This document shows positions 9,896-19,414 of a stretch of 64,000 bases of DNA, in pieces. This DNA comes from Pyrococcus furiosus DSM 3638 (lineage in GTDB: Archaea > Methanobacteriota_B > Thermococci > Thermococcales > Thermococcaceae), in assembly GCF_000007305.1 (NCBI RefSeq), contig NC_003413.1:863318-927317 (forward strand), in the 5' to 3' direction. Position numbers and translations under genes: made by a program. Position 1 is the first letter of the stretch. Each line of letters begins with the position of its first letter. The notes below the pieces were generated by a model that made no database searches, was not told the DNA's origin, and was given only the letters and a program-made list of their open reading frames with translations.

Positions 9896-10697
9896 TCAGG
9901 GTTGAGAGATCTTTTCAGTTACACACTTCTTATTATTCCTAAAGTACGAATAGAACTTAGGACTTCCACTGGAGTGGTATACTCCAAGTATCTTCTTGTT
10001 TCTCAGCTTTTCAGCTATGTCGGGAAAAATCTTCTTGTATATTTTTTTCTTTTTAGCCAACTTTTTCATAATTTCGTAGGACTCTCGCCCCAAACATAAA
10101 ATTAAGTCCCCCGCTATGAAATCAAGTACGCGACCTAAAAACTTCCCTATGCAGTTTTGTAGGGTTTCTGCAGGTAGTGGGACTCTAACATTTTCACTCT
10201 CACAGTATACTAATTCTCCAAACAGAATTGTACTTCCTCCGGTAAATTAAAACAGTCTTTGCTTTCTTTAAGAATTCTAGTGTGTTTGCAAAGTATTTAT
10301 AGTGGAAAGGATAGTTACGGTAGTTCTTGATAAATTCTGAGACCCATGTGTCATGGATTTCTTTAAAAGCTTTGATGGCGTTACTTTTGCTATATTCTGA
10401 AGTAAATAATCCATGCTTTTTCAGGATGTCTGTGTAGTAAAGTCTTTCAAATGGTAAGTGGGGGCCTGGATTTATTCCAAAAATACCAATTTTTGCTTTT
10501 TCTCTGGAAGGCTCGCCTTGAAGTGTAGAAAGGATTAGAACCCTTGGAATAATGCCCTCATCCTTGGAATTCTTTATACCTTCACACTTCTCCTTCTCTG
10601 AGCATAAGATCATCTCACTGCCTAACTCCAAGAATGCCTCAGGCATCATGGTAATGATTTTACACAGAGAATTTAATAATAATTTCGGATTTCTCAA
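9896..10697 (-). pseudogene. Uracil-DNA-glycosylase-superfamily-like protein, frameshifted
   Basis: Two leftward frames join into one product of about 265 residues. The first (10697-10200) contains IGIFGINPGPH, like motif A of the UDG superfamily; the second (to 9896) contains YHSSGSP, like motif B. The frame changes around 10225-10240: the upstream frame hits a stop at 10200 while the other frame reads through STILFGELVYCE into the second half. A single-base indel would repair it. It is divergent from the nuclease-like gene at 10876 and lies tail-to-tail with the HNH gene, forming a cluster of DNA-acting genes. Enzyme activity is a family inference only. Confidence 0.5.
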
Positions 10698-10875
10698 TGC
10701 TTCTTAATTGAGAAGCTACATTTTGAAAATTGAGAAAAATCAAAGGTACCAGTGTGTCTCAGAAAAGTGAATATGTGGAATCATAGCTTTATGAAATATT
10801 AAAAAGACCATATCCCAATTTCATAAGGCAAATTTTAAATTTTTGATTAGGTAAAGCGATTTTGGGTGTTATTAA

Positions 10876-11871
10876 GTGCACCTGAGGTATTATGCCCCGT
10901 GTTATGAGAAAGAAACTCATGAAAAAATACTAAATTATTTGGAAGACATAAAGAAATTACATAACATAAATTATGAGGAAATACCAGTAAGACACTGGGT
11001 TCCGGAGTGGTACTCTAGGAAAGCAGAAATATCTGAAGCCTATGTGTATGACAACCATTTAAAACCATATTCAAGTTTGATTTTGTCTAATTGCAACAAG
11101 CTACTCCAAATGGGTCTCGATTTACATTGTGATACAGTTTCTTCTAAATTTAAGAGTAGATCAGGAAATATTTATGTAGCAGGAACAATAGCTGTCGTTG
11201 AAAATGGTGTAACGTTGCTAGCTTTGGCTGATAAAGATGAGATATTTGAATTCCTAAAAGCTCTATTGAGGGAAGGCTGGAATTTACTAAACATGCTTGA
11301 AAAAACAAAGCCAAAAACTATTGTCGAACCTAGAGAAAGAGAGAAGGAAATAAAGCGCGCGTTAATCTTAGCTCTCTCAAAAAATTTTGACTATGTTTTA
11401 ATGGATGTGAAGTTGAATGCTCTAAGTGGAGATGAATGGGATCCTTTTATCTATTTTTCACCAGACGCCGATATAATAGCAGTAAATGAGAGGGAAAATC
11501 ATATAATAGGAATAGAAGTGAAAGGATACCGCTCCAATAAGGGGATTATCCAAAAGGCAAACATATATGAAGCCATAGGAGAGGCCATGATGTACCTTTT
11601 AAATCCATACATGAAGTACAAAGGGGAGAAGATAGAAGGGAGCATATTTGATGAAGTCTGGCTCTGCTATCCATACAAAAGAGATTTCGAAGACTTTAAG
11701 AGGGTGATAGAAATAACCCCGATAGGATTACTCTCAGCATATGAGGGAGTTGTTAAAAGGCCAGAGAAAAATCCATTTGTCAATGAAAGGGCTAAAGAGA
11801 TATTCTTGGAAAACCTGAGCACATTTAGAAGTTATATACAGGGAGGGAGGAAAATGCACAAAATTGTTTAA
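10876..11871 (+). CDS. Predicted PD-(D/E)XK-type nuclease-like protein
   Basis: A 331-residue protein not named with certainty. A candidate PD-(D/E)XK core occupies residues 195-225: FSPDADIIAVN followed by IIGIEVKGYR, giving the D...ExK arrangement; a helix rich in Ala and Glu follows (ANIYEAIGEAMMYLL), as in that fold. The N-terminal half looks regulatory or substrate-binding. The frame starts at GTG 10876 with no strong ribosome binding site; a T-rich TATA-like element lies at about 10833-10840. Its neighbours are HNH and UDG-like genes, so a defence or repair role is plausible but unproven. Confidence 0.5.
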   Translation: MHLRYYAPCYEKETHEKILNYLEDIKKLHNINYEEIPVRHWVPEWYSRKAEISEAYVYDNHLKPYSSLILSNCNKLLQMGLDLHCDTVSSKFKSRSGNIYVAGTIAVVENGVTLLALADKDEIFEFLKALLREGWNLLNMLEKTKPKTIVEPREREKEIKRALILALSKNFDYVLMDVKLNALSGDEWDPFIYFSPDADIIAVNERENHIIGIEVKGYRSNKGIIQKANIYEAIGEAMMYLLNPYMKYKGEKIEGSIFDEVWLCYPYKRDFEDFKRVIEITPIGLLSAYEGVVKRPEKNPFVNERAKEIFLENLSTFRSYIQGGRKMHKIV

Positions 11872-12051
11872 TTACTTCTTCCAAGTGTTTTATTTATTAT
11901 ATTGAATTCCCTCTTGAATCAGGCTAACATACAATATGTCAAGTTCTAATGTACAAGAAAAAATTTATCAGGCTGACTAGAAAACCACAACTAAAAAGAG
12001 CAAGAAAGGGATCTGGATATCAATTACTAATTATTTGGAAGAAAATATTGC

Positions 12052-12139
12052 TGGTGCGGGGGCGGGGATTTGAACCCCGGAACCCCTACGGGACGGGACC
12101 CTCAATCCCGCGCCTTTGACCAGGCTCGGCAACCCCCGC
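12052..12139 (-). tRNA. tRNA-Leu (anticodon GAG)
   Basis: On the minus strand an 88-base class II tRNA folds cleanly: acceptor GCGGGGG/CCCCCGC, anticodon stem CGGGA/TCCCG around the loop TTGAGGG with anticodon GAG, a long variable arm beginning TCCCGTAGGGG, T stem with GGTTCAAAT, and an encoded CCA at 12052-12054. No intron is seen. A minus-strand TATA box (ACTTTATAAG, 12171-12180) lies about 36 bases upstream. Confidence 0.96.
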
Positions 12140-12170
12140 TCCGTCCCGAAATATCATCCTTATGATGCAA

Positions 12171-12229
12171 CTTATAAAGTTTTCCCTACCCCATACGTTT
12201 TTAATTTCCCGAAATAAATTTTTAGGGGG
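12171..12229. promoter_or_regulatory. Divergent promoters for tRNA-Leu and RFA-P synthase
   Basis: The 96-base space between the two genes holds two TATA boxes facing apart: ACTTTATAAG on the minus strand at 12171-12180 for the tRNA, and GTTTTTAATTT on the plus strand near 12197-12207 for the gene at 12236. A ribosome binding site AGGGGG lies at about 12224-12229. Confidence 0.55.
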
Positions 12230-12235
12230 ATAAGG

Positions 12236-13204
12236 ATGTTAGTAATAACTCCAAGAAGGCTCCATCTGGGAATAATAGATCCAACAGGAAGTTTAGGGAG
12301 GAGATTTGGGAGCTTAGGGGTTGCCTTAGAGGGTGGATATGAAATTAGGATAACTCCTGCGGATAGCTTAAAGATTGAAGCAGAAAAAGAAGACAAGGAA
12401 ACCATTAAGGAGACTATAGAAAAGTTAAACTTTGAATATGACACAGGTTTTGGCTTTTACATTGAGGTCAGAAAATCGATTCCCAGGCACATTGGTTTAG
12501 GCTCCACCACTCAACTAACTCTAGGGATTGCGATGGGAATCTTAAAGCTACTTCACAAAGATGTTCCGGTTGAAGAGGTAGCTAAAATCTTAGGTAGAGG
12601 AAAAAATAGCGGGGTTGGAATTTATGCCTTTAAGTATGGAGGATTTGTAGTTGATGGAGGCGTTAAAGACTCCGTTCCTCCCCTACTCGTAAGGAAAGAC
12701 TTTCCAGAGGATTGGGCGTTCCTACTAGTTATTCCACAGGTTAAGAGGGGATTTGACGAAAAAGAAGAACAGAAAATAATGGAAAAACCTTTTGGTAGTG
12801 CTTCTATTGCAAAAGAGATTTCCTACAGAATACTCCTTGGCCTGCTTCCAGCTCTGGCTGAGAAAAACATTGAGGAATTTGGAAGGTATCTTTCTACAAT
12901 TCAAACTCTTGTAGGCTCGTCCTTCTCCGACTTTCAGGGGGGAGAGTTTAGGGAGGATATAAGGCTGATAGTTGAATTTTTGAATGAGATAACTTATGGG
13001 GCTGGCCAGAGTAGTTGGGGGCCAACGGTTTATGGGCTAATAAAAAGGGCAGAGTATCAAAGGGTTGCCTCCAGAGTTGCCGAATTCTTGGATGAACAAG
13101 GAATTAAGGCAAAGATAGAACTGGGAATTCCCAGGAACAGAGGAGCTGAGGTTAAGGGAGAAAGCCTATTCCTAGAGAGGCTAATAAAGTCAGTGAGCCA
13201 GTAG
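12236..13204 (+). CDS. Beta-ribofuranosylaminobenzene 5'-phosphate synthase (RFA-P synthase)
   Basis: A 322-residue GHMP-kinase-superfamily protein. The opening RRLHLGIIDPTG and the phosphate-binding loop SIPRHIGLGSTTQLTLGIA are typical of archaeal RFA-P synthase, which condenses PRPP with a para-aminobenzoate or para-hydroxybenzoate derivative in the first committed step of tetrahydromethanopterin-type pterin synthesis. GQSSWGPTVYG near residue 260 is the third GHMP motif. The ATG at 12236 follows AGGGGG at optimal spacing. The mptE gene at 30643 belongs to the same cofactor pathway, although it is unlinked. The stop is directly followed by the AGOG gene, so they form an operon. Confidence 0.85.
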   Translation: MLVITPRRLHLGIIDPTGSLGRRFGSLGVALEGGYEIRITPADSLKIEAEKEDKETIKETIEKLNFEYDTGFGFYIEVRKSIPRHIGLGSTTQLTLGIAMGILKLLHKDVPVEEVAKILGRGKNSGVGIYAFKYGGFVVDGGVKDSVPPLLVRKDFPEDWAFLLVIPQVKRGFDEKEEQKIMEKPFGSASIAKEISYRILLGLLPALAEKNIEEFGRYLSTIQTLVGSSFSDFQGGEFREDIRLIVEFLNEITYGAGQSSWGPTVYGLIKRAEYQRVASRVAEFLDEQGIKAKIELGIPRNRGAEVKGESLFLERLIKSVSQ

Positions 13205-13213
13205 GTGATAACT

Positions 13214-13942
13214 ATGAGAGAGTTAGTTGAAATTATAAAGGGCATAGGAATTGAGGGGGCCAAAGAAGTTGAAGAAAAGGTTGACAGGCAGTTTTACGCT
13301 CTCCAATACCTTTTTCGCCATCAAGATCCAGAGATGTTCATAAAGCTGGTTATTGCAAATTCTCTAGTTAGCTATCAGTTAACTGGGAGAGGAGAGGACT
13401 GGTGGTGGGAGTTTGCTAGGTACTTTTCAGGAAGAGAGGTTGATTCTATTTGGAAAGCTTATGGTGAGTTTTTACCCAAATCAAAGAACAACAGAAGACT
13501 TATAGAGGCAAAGTTAAACAGGATTAGGAAGGTTGAGGGCTTTTTATCTACCTTAACTCTCAAAGATCTGGAGGGATATTACAAGAATATGAAAATGCTT
13601 TGGAAGGCATTGATAAAGATTATGGGAAGCAGAGAAGACAGCAAGACTATAGTTTTTACAGTTAAGATGTTTGGCTATGCCTCCAGAATAGCGTTCTCAA
13701 GGTTCATTCCCTACCCAATGGAGATTCCGATTCCTGAAGATTTGAGAATAAAGTCTGTAACATCCAAATTAACTCAAGAGAAGCCGACAAAGTTCTGGAT
13801 GAAGATAGGTCAGGAGAGTGGTGTTCCGCCTCTCCACATTGATTCCCTCATCTGGCCCCTCCTGGGAAATGCAGACTTGACTCCTTTAGATATAGAGTTA
13901 AGAAACAAACTCATGAAGCTTACGGAATTATTGGGATTATAG
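13214..13942 (+). CDS. Archaeal 8-oxoguanine DNA glycosylase/lyase (AGOG)
   Basis: A 242-residue helix-hairpin-helix base-excision repair enzyme. The DNA-binding and catalytic region contains KTIVFTVKM, carrying the Lys that forms the Schiff base, and [11 protein letters not shown], carrying the catalytic Asp. A conserved tryptophan-rich patch (DWWWEF) lies near residue 58. It removes oxidised guanine from DNA, a frequent lesion at high temperature. I choose ATG 13214, nine bases after the ORF's first ATG at 13205, because GTGATAACT gives a weak ribosome site; either start is possible. It follows the RFA-P synthase gene directly. The match to the characterised Pyrobaculum and Pyrococcus family is strong. 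Confidence 0.85.
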   Translation: MRELVEIIKGIGIEGAKEVEEKVDRQFYALQYLFRHQDPEMFIKLVIANSLVSYQLTGRGEDWWWEFARYFSGREVDSIWKAYGEFLPKSKNNRRLIEAKLNRIRKVEGFLSTLTLKDLEGYYKNMKMLWKALIKIMGSREDSKTIVFTVKMFGYASRIAFSRFIPYPMEIPIPEDLRIKSVTSKLTQEKPTKFWMKIGQESGVPPLHIDSLIWPLLGNADLTPLDIELRNKLMKLTELLGL

Positions 13943-13956
13943 ATAGAATTTCCTAG

Positions 13957-14214
13957 AGAAGAATTTTTTCCCTAAGAGCTCATCATAGGAACTCCTTTTA
14001 TTCCAATGGAGTATTAGAAAGTTCTTTCAGAACCTTTTACAACCTGGAGGAGTTCAGCGAGGAAGAGAAGCTAAAGGTAGAAGCCTTTGAGAATTTATAT
14101 GGGCAATACAATGTTTTAGCTTTGGCATCCTCAAACTTTAACATTCTTCAAGAGAAAAACTTTTTTAACTTGAAAATTGTTTTAAAGATAGGTGGAAATG
14201 GTGATAGAAGTTGA
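13957..14214 (+). pseudogene. Open frame without start codon between AGOG and ABC genes
   Basis: The 255-base gap after AGOG contains an 85-codon plus-strand frame with protein-like composition (for example NLEEFSEEEKLKVEAF and LALASSNFN) but no ATG or GTG start, and it runs into the ABC gene's start in a different frame. It looks like the 3' remnant of a lost gene. I do not recognise the family. The ABC gene's ribosome binding site lies inside it. Confidence 0.25.
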
Positions 14215-14962
14215 GGGGCTAAAGAAGAGGTTTGGTTTAAACGAAGTCCTTCACGGAATAACGTTCACTGTAAACAATGGGGAAATTTATGGGCTGCTTG
14301 GTCCCAACGGAAGTGGGAAGTCAACGACTATGAAGATTCTTTCTGGAATTATACCTCCCACGGAGGGAAAAGTTGTAGTTGAGGGAATTAATGTTGCTAA
14401 GAACCCTATAGACGTCAAGAAGATTGTTGGCTATGTTCCCGAAACACCGACCCTGTATGAGAGTCTAACTCCTGTAGAATTCTTTAGCTTTGTCGGAAGC
14501 ATTAGAAGAATACCTAAGAACGTACTTCAAGAAAGGATTGAAAAACTAGTCAACGCCTTTGGGATAAAAGAGTATATGAACCAGCTTATTGGGACTTTGA
14601 GTTTTGGAACTAAGCAGAAGATTTCCCTAATTTCTTCCCTTTTGCATGATCCCAAGGTTTTGATTCTTGACGAAGCTATGAACGGTTTAGACCCTAAGAG
14701 TGCCAGAATTTTCAGGGAACTTCTCTTAGAGTTCAAAAAAGAGGGAAAGGTTATAGTGTTCTCAACTCACGTGCTGGCTCTTGCTGAGCTGATATGTGAT
14801 AGGGTAGGTGTAATATATAATGGCAATATAATTGCTGAGGGGAGCATTGATGAGTTAAAAAAGATGGCCAAAGAGGAGACATTGGAGGATGTTTTCCTCA
14901 AGCTCACACAGGCGAGGGAGGAAGTGGCTCACATAGTTTCAGCCCTAAAGGAGGCTCTATGA
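14198..14962 (+). CDS. ABC transporter ATP-binding protein (DrrA/CcmA type)
   Basis: A 254-residue ATPase with Walker A GPNGSGKST (about residue 37), signature LSFGTKQK (about 132) and Walker B VLILDEAMNGLDP with the catalytic Glu. The H-loop is STHVLAL. The type is that of ABC-2 exporters for drugs, lipids or polysaccharides. ATG 14198 is preceded by GGTGG at proper spacing; the GTG at 14192 lies within that site. It overlaps the following permease gene by four bases (ATGA), so the pair forms one exporter. Substrate unknown. Confidence 0.88.
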   Translation: MVIEVEGLKKRFGLNEVLHGITFTVNNGEIYGLLGPNGSGKSTTMKILSGIIPPTEGKVVVEGINVAKNPIDVKKIVGYVPETPTLYESLTPVEFFSFVGSIRRIPKNVLQERIEKLVNAFGIKEYMNQLIGTLSFGTKQKISLISSLLHDPKVLILDEAMNGLDPKSARIFRELLLEFKKEGKVIVFSTHVLALAELICDRVGVIYNGNIIAEGSIDELKKMAKEETLEDVFLKLTQAREEVAHIVSALKEAL

Positions 14963-16425
14963 TGATGTGGGAGATAATAAAGACGATCTATAAGGAAGTT
15001 CACTTCAGCATAATAAAGGAGAATTCTTCCGTAATGAACGATCCCAAGAAACTTAAGAACTCACTAAAATACTCTGCCAACATAATATGGGGAGTGTTTT
15101 TGCAAAGTGTCATGTACTTAGGGCTTGGAGTAATGGTCGCAGTTTCAATTCTCTACTCAGAGAATGAGGTACAGAAGGCGATATTCTTCTCTTCCTATCT
15201 TATTATCCCCTTCATCTTAACCTTATATTCAACCTCCCTTGCAACTGCCTATCTGTTATCAAGTAAAGCTGTGGAGCCTCTAAAACCTCTACCTCTAGGA
15301 AATCTAAACTTCATAGTTTCGCTAACACTACTCATTGAGAATCTTCCAGCTTTTGTATTCCTAATCCCAGCTTCTTTAGCATTAGGAAATTCCATAGCCT
15401 CACTCTTAGGGCTACTTTGGATATGCTCCACAATACTAATGGGACACTCCTTGGCACTTTTCCTCCAGATAAAGTTCAGTGGTATCCATGTGGGGAAGGG
15501 AAGTGTTGTAAAAACTTTGGTAAAAGTTGCTGGATTTTTGATCATTGCCGGTATTTACTTTATAGTCCAAGCTCTTATGAGAATTTTAGAGGATAACATT
15601 GAGGTTATAGCACCAATCTTCAGAAAGTACTTCATAGCTTTCCCTTTTGCGGCCAGCACGATTTATGAACCTTACAAGAGCTTAGTGCTCCTAGCCTTAT
15701 ATACGCTTCCATTTTTGGCCTTATACTTTTACGATCTGAAGAGGCTTGGTGAAGTTTTGGAGGGAATAAAGACTTATGGGAAGGTAGCAACTAAGTACAA
15801 ACTCACGGTAGCAAATCCAGTGACAGCAATGTTTAGGAAAGACTACAGAATTATTTTCAGAAAAAATCCATACTTAGGAACGTTTCTCTCCCCGCTTTTA
15901 ATGAGTATATACTTTATATACAATTTAGCTAAAGAGGGATTCCCCGTAATGATGACGCTCTTTTCAATAATGGGGATTTCAGTGCTTGGCCTAGTCATGC
16001 TTGACCCAGCATTTGCCATGGACAGAGAAGTCTTTCCCTTCCTGTCTTCTTTACCTATTAAGAGGAGAGAATACCTCCTGGGAAAAATGCTCACAGTTTC
16101 TCTAAGCCCCCTGACATTCTCAGCGATATTAGTTTTGTTGAGCTGTGCATTTAACGGAACTGAGGCTCTTTTATTAATTCCCTTCTTGGCATCTCCGTTC
16201 TTAACATCTTCCATCGGGATCCTCTACGTTAAGCATAAGATGGGAAATGAGAGAATTGAGCTTCCAGTACTCAAGTTTTATGATGGAATAGTAATGCTTA
16301 TTCTCTCCATGATCCCCTTTATAATCGTTGCAATACCACTTTTCCTTCTCTCGGTCCCCAAAGGATATTTAGTTTCTGGAGCAATTATATTAGTGGGAGC
16401 ATTAATATTAAGCAAGCTTATTTAA
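14959..16425 (+). CDS. ABC-2-type permease, large membrane protein
   Basis: A 488-residue membrane protein with about twelve hydrophobic segments arranged in two clusters (residues 35-255 and 300-488), separated by a cytoplasmic stretch with [13 protein letters not shown]. This is the layout of duplicated ABC-2 permeases. It partners the ATPase at 14198, with four-base overlap. No substrate clue is present. A possible alternative is an exporter involved in cell-envelope maintenance, but nothing in the neighbours supports a choice. Confidence 0.75.
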
Positions 16426-16436
16426 GGTGGTTAGCT

Positions 16437-16763
16437 ATGGGTTTGTTTGACTTTCTAAAGAGAAAAGAGGTTAAGGAAGAAGAAAAAATTGAGATATTAT
16501 CAAAGAAGCCCGCAGGAAAGGTGGTGGTTGAGGAAGTGGTCAACATTATGGGGAAGGACGTTATTATTGGAACTGTTGAAAGTGGAATGATAGGGGTTGG
16601 CTTTAAGGTTAAGGGCCCCTCTGGAATTGGAGGAATAGTTAGAATTGAGAGGAACAGAGAGAAAGTTGAGTTTGCAATAGCGGGGGATAGAATTGGGATA
16701 AGCATAGAGGGGAAAATTGGAAAGGTCAAGAAGGGGGATGTACTTGAGATATACCAAACTTAG
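16437..16763 (+). CDS. EF-Tu domain-2-like beta-barrel protein
   Basis: A 108-residue protein. After a basic N-terminal helix ([12 protein letters not shown]) the rest reads as a small beta-barrel of the translation-factor domain-2 kind: [31 protein letters not shown], and the ending [11 protein letters not shown], which mirrors the GDVL segment of EF-Tu/IF-2/SelB domain 2. No GTPase domain accompanies it. Such stand-alone barrels occur in Thermococcales and are of unknown function; an RNA- or protein-binding role is likely. It sits eleven bases after the permease and directly before a TatD-like gene, so all are probably cotranscribed. Confidence 0.6.
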
Positions 16764-16772
16764 GTGATGGAG

Positions 16773-17612
16773 ATGATAATCCTAGACAATCACTTCCACG
16801 TTGACCCAAATCATGGACTATTTTTGGAGGCAGTTAAGCAGTTTCAAAGGGCTGGAGGAACTCACCTGATTGTGGTGTATAAGACTGCCCACGATTACGG
16901 CTTTCCTGGGCTTAAAGCGGAAGACTTCATGAAGGCCATGGACTTCCACATAGAGCTAGTGGAGAAGATAAACAGGGAGACCCAGGTGAAGGCTTATGCT
17001 GTGGTGGGGGTTCATCCTGCTGAGTTCGACTACTTGGCGAGGAATAAAGGGCTTGAATTTGCAAGAAATGAGGTAATGAAAGCACTTGAATATGCCCAGA
17101 AGTTGTGCTTAGAGGGGAAAGCAGTGGGAATAGGTGAGGTTGGAAGGCCTCACTATGAAGTTCCTCAACAGATATGGGAGGTAAGCATAGAGATTATGAA
17201 ATATGCCATGGAGTTAGCCAAAGATGCAGATTGTGCAGTTCAGCTTCATACGGAGAGCTTTAACGAGGAGAAGTTTAGAGAACTTGGAGAATATATTAGA
17301 GAAGTCGGAATAAAGCCTTACAAAGTAGTTAAACACTTCTCCCCGCCCCTTGTGAATGTTGCTAAAGAAGTTGGGGTTTTCCCAAGTATAATAGCTAGTA
17401 AGAAGAACATAGAGGAGGCAATAAAGCAGGGAAATAGGTTCCTCATGGAGACTGACTACATAGATGATAAAAGAAGGCCTGGGGCTGTCTTGGGGCCAAA
17501 AACTGTCCCTAAGAGAACAAAGGAGTTCCTCCAAAGGGGGATATTTACTGAGGAAGATGTTTACAAGATTCATGTTGAGAACCCAAAAAAGGTGTATGGT
17601 ATAGAGATTTAG
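16773..17612 (+). CDS. TatD-related metal-dependent hydrolase
   Basis: A 280-residue TIM-barrel amidohydrolase. Metal-binding residues are visible as DNHFHVDP at the N terminus, GEVGRPHYE near 125, QLHTE near 155, and METDYIDD near 230. The set HxH, E, H, D is that of TatD nucleases and relatives. TatD proteins act as 3'-5' exonucleases, but this archaeal branch is diverged and the substrate is open. Candidate starts are GTG 16764, ATG 16767 and ATG 16773; AGGTG at 16762-16766 spaces best with 16773. The gene ends four bases into the convergent ABC gene. Confidence 0.72.
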   Translation: MIILDNHFHVDPNHGLFLEAVKQFQRAGGTHLIVVYKTAHDYGFPGLKAEDFMKAMDFHIELVEKINRETQVKAYAVVGVHPAEFDYLARNKGLEFARNEVMKALEYAQKLCLEGKAVGIGEVGRPHYEVPQQIWEVSIEIMKYAMELAKDADCAVQLHTESFNEEKFRELGEYIREVGIKPYKVVKHFSPPLVNVAKEVGVFPSIIASKKNIEEAIKQGNRFLMETDYIDDKRRPGAVLGPKTVPKRTKEFLQRGIFTEEDVYKIHVENPKKVYGIEI

Positions 17613-18355
17613 TAAAATTGGCAGAACTTGACACCTGAAGGGGTTTCAAAGATCTCAGCCTTTACGTTGAACGTTTCCTCAATTATTTCTGGACTTATCT
17701 TTTTAGTTTCAACTATTCCAACAACTTCCCCATTTTTCATAAACATAAGCTTTTCTGCAAATCTCAAGGCTAGATTAATGTCATGCATAACTGTCACTAT
17801 TGTTTTCCCCGCCTGGGACAACTTCCTCAGCAAGTTCATTAGGTCAACTTGACTCCTTGGATCTAGATTGTTTGTTGGCTCATCTAGCAATATTATTGAC
17901 GATTCTTGGGCTAGAGCTCTAGCTATGGCAACCTTTTGGAGCTCTCCCCCACTCAATGTTTTTGTTAACCTTCCCGCTAAGTGTTCAATTTTAAGAGTTT
18001 TGAGAGCCCTTTCAACAGCTTTTATGTCTTCTTCACTTGGTATAATTCCCATGTAAGGCTTTCTACCCAGGAGAACCATATCAAATACTCTCAGAAAGTT
18101 GGGCTCAACCCTTTGAGGGACATAAGCTATTGTCTTTGACAACTCTCTCCTTGAGTATTCGTGAAGGTTTCTTCCACATATTTCTATCTCACCCTCACAC
18201 TTTAGTATCTTTGCCAAGCACCTTAGCAAAGTCGATTTTCCGGCTCCGTTTGGGCCAAGTATTGCGAGAAACTCTCCTTCTTTAACCTCAAATGCTATGT
18301 CTCTTAATATCGCCCTCCCATTGTAGGAAAATGACAGGTTTCTCACCCTTATCAT
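17609..18355 (-). CDS. Iron/cobalamin-type ABC importer, ATP-binding protein
   Basis: A 248-residue FecE/BtuD-type ATPase. Walker A GPNGAGKST, Q-loop YVPQR, signature LSGGELQKV, Walker B IILLDEPTNNLD and H-loop VMHD are all intact. It is the last gene of a leftward operon fmdE-binding protein-permease-ATPase, overlapping the permease by four bases. The system would import a chelated metal or corrinoid. Pairing with an FmdE-family gene suggests a metal or cofactor connected with molybdenum or tungsten enzymes, but this is inference. Confidence 0.88.
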   Translation of the reverse strand: MIRVRNLSFSYNGRAILRDIAFEVKEGEFLAILGPNGAGKSTLLRCLAKILKCEGEIEICGRNLHEYSRRELSKTIAYVPQRVEPNFLRVFDMVLLGRKPYMGIIPSEEDIKAVERALKTLKIEHLAGRLTKTLSGGELQKVAIARALAQESSIILLDEPTNNLDPRSQVDLMNLLRKLSQAGKTIVTVMHDINLALRFAEKLMFMKNGEVVGIVETKKISPEIIEETFNVKAEIFETPSGVKFCQFY

Positions 18356-19383
18356 CTTCCTCCCTCCATCTTGAGGAGCAGATACAAGAAGAGTGGAGCT
18401 CCCAAAAAGGAAGTAACAACTCCAACGGGCAGTATGGAGGGGGAAATTATGATTCTCGCTAGGGTGTCTGCCGAAAGTAGGACTATACTTCCCAGGAGAG
18501 TTGAAAGTGGGATTAGATATCTATAATCTCCTCCAAAAATTAACCTCACGATATGGGGAGTAATTAGACCAACGAATCCTATTATTCCCACAAAGGCAAC
18601 TGTCACGGCTGTCAGTAGGGCGGAGAGAAACGCTGAGAGGAGACGCACTTTTTCGATCTCAACTCCCACGGACATTGCAATTTCATCCCCTACAGAAGAG
18701 GCATTTAAGTCCCATCTCTTGAGAAGGAAGTACATAAATATCGGGAAAAAAGTGGCAATTAAGATAATATTTTCTTTCCAGTATGGCCTTCCTAAATCTC
18801 CAAAGCTCCAGTAAACCATAGCTGCAAGCTGTATTTCGTTAGCAAAGTATTGTATAAGAGTTGTTAAAGCTGTAAAGAGGGAGCTCATTGCTATTCCAGC
18901 CAAGACCATTGCCTGTGGGCTAAGTCCTCTAATTTTTGCCAGGAGAACTATCACAAGAGTTGATACGATAGCTCCTAGAAATGCTGCAATGACGACTGCA
19001 TAGGGGTTGATTATAGCCACTCTTCCCGTGCTTTCTGAGTAACCCGCTCCTAGAGCTATTGCCAAAGAAGCCCCAAACATTGCTCCGTGAGAGACTCCCA
19101 TTGTGAAAGGCGAAGCTAAGGGATTTCTTAATATCCCTTGCAAAACCGCCCCGCTAACGGCTAAAGATGCTCCCACAAAGACAGCTGCAACGATTCTTGG
19201 TAATCTTATGTTCCATATAGTGAAGATCGCCTCTTCACGCCCTTTGCCTATTAAAGCTAACACAACTTCTCCAGGGGAGAGGGAGTAAGAGCCAACCATT
19301 AGGGAGACAATCATAAGAAGAAACACTAAGAGAGTAAGGAGAAAAATTGAAAGTATTCTTTTTCTCGTGTACTCTTCGTACAT
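18352..19383 (-). CDS. FecCD-family ABC importer permease
   Basis: A 343-residue permease with about ten membrane spans. FecCD hallmarks include RLPRIVAAVFVGASLAVSG, GILRNPLASPFTMG and the GLITPHIVRLIFG coupling segment. I take ATG 19383, which follows GAGGGGAG; the longer frame to 19431 overlaps the upstream gene without a ribosome site. It forms a homodimer in this family and pairs with the ATPase at 17609 and the lipoprotein at 19415. Confidence 0.88.
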   Translation of the reverse strand: MYEEYTRKRILSIFLLTLLVFLLMIVSLMVGSYSLSPGEVVLALIGKGREEAIFTIWNIRLPRIVAAVFVGASLAVSGAVLQGILRNPLASPFTMGVSHGAMFGASLAIALGAGYSESTGRVAIINPYAVVIAAFLGAIVSTLVIVLLAKIRGLSPQAMVLAGIAMSSLFTALTTLIQYFANEIQLAAMVYWSFGDLGRPYWKENIILIATFFPIFMYFLLKRWDLNASSVGDEIAMSVGVEIEKVRLLSAFLSALLTAVTVAFVGIIGFVGLITPHIVRLIFGGDYRYLIPLSTLLGSIVLLSADTLARIIISPSILPVGVVTSFLGAPLFLYLLLKMEGGR

Positions 19384-19414
19384 TTTTCTCCCCTCATGGG
19401 TTTGTAGGAATTTG

